The translations under genes were made by a program, and so were the position numbers. Below the pieces are notes generated by a model. It did not search any database, was not told the origin of the DNA, and saw only the letters and a list, made by a program, of their open reading frames with translations. Of a DNA stretch of 6,384 bases, positions 6,248-6,384 are shown piece after piece (position 1 is the first letter of the stretch; every line of letters begins with the position of its first letter). This stretch comes from Candidatus Bipolaricaulota bacterium (lineage in GTDB: Bacteria > Bipolaricaulota > Bipolaricaulia > UBA7950 > UBA9294), in NCBI GenBank assembly GCA_018399865.1, contig JAGYNL010000230.1:1-6384 (forward strand), given 5' to 3'.

Positions 6248-6280
6248 AGCGGGCTCTTAAGTTTACCAGAGCCCGCTTTT
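6248..6280 (+). terminator. Rho-independent terminator of the operon
   Basis: AGCGGGCTCT (6248-6257) and AGAGCCCGCT (6268-6277) form a perfect 10-bp stem with a 10-nt loop. The last T of the stem continues into TTT and then ATG. It lies 38 bp after the stop codon of the outer-membrane gene and closes the predicted transcript that starts near 1041. Confidence 0.88.
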
Positions 6281-6293
6281 ATGTTACTACAGA

Positions 6294-6384
6294 CCTTAAC
6301 GTGGCAGGCAAGCTGCGCACGCTACGACAGCAAAACAGCTAAAAACCCTTCTTCTGTAGCGTTGTACCTTGAGTGCAACGTTGA
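6294..6384. repeat. REP doublet (BIME-like), complete copy B
   Basis: It has the same architecture as copy A at 143-226. The left arm on the minus strand has CGTG (6300-6303) + GCAG (6304-6307), loop 6308-6312, CTGC, bulged G6317 and CACG (6318-6321), preceded on that strand by GTAG (complement 6322-6325). The right arm is GTAG (6356-6359), CGTTGTAC (6360-6367), loop CTTGA and GTGCAACG (6373-6380). CTTCTGTAGCGTTG is shared exactly with copy A (195-208), while the spacer between arms differs in sequence and is 5 nt longer. It begins 13 bp after the operon terminator stem-loop. Confidence 0.72.

Overview
The window (6,384 bp, close to 50% G+C) looks like part of the chromosome of a Gram-negative (diderm) bacterium. 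It has clear Shine-Dalgarno sites, a sigma70-type promoter, Sec signal peptides, and a probable outer-membrane beta-barrel protein ending in Trp. I do not recognise the species. The large surface proteins and repeat content fit an uncultured or environmental lineage, and any phylum assignment from this sequence alone would be a guess.

Layout. Positions 1-333 hold no convincing gene. They contain palindromic repeats of the REP type: a GTAG tetranucleotide followed by an 8-5-8 stem-loop, with complete and degenerate arms. On the minus strand, 924-334 encodes a three-part protein: a ribbon-helix-helix-like N-terminus, one MshEN-like half-motif, and a complete C-terminal cupin. Positions 925-1241 are a divergent regulatory region. 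It holds a good minus-strand promoter, three copies of GTTAAT, a weaker plus-strand promoter, a GEMM-I (cyclic-di-GMP-I) riboswitch aptamer at about 1057-1139, a terminator hairpin that overlaps the aptamer's 3' strand, and a second terminator-like hairpin just before the next gene's ribosome binding site.

Downstream are three plus-strand genes with short gaps (about 25 nt), closed by a strong terminator at 6248-6280. They form one likely operon. Gene 1 (1242-1586) is a small cytoplasmic protein with a tandem MshEN domain, a known c-di-GMP-binding fold. Gene 2 (1613-4897) is a 1,094-residue exported protein with an alpha/alpha-toroid-like N-terminus, a right-handed beta-helix and an Ig-like C-terminus. 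Gene 3 (4923-6209) is a predicted outer-membrane beta-barrel protein with nine cysteines. A second complete REP pair begins just after the operon terminator and runs to the window end.

How the parts may work together (inference). c-di-GMP would bind the leader RNA, block the terminator and switch on a surface-protein operon. The operon's first product would itself be a c-di-GMP receptor. The divergent RHH-cupin protein, which carries a related MshEN half-motif, may regulate the shared intergenic region. The result would be a compact c-di-GMP-responsive cell-surface cassette bounded by REP elements.
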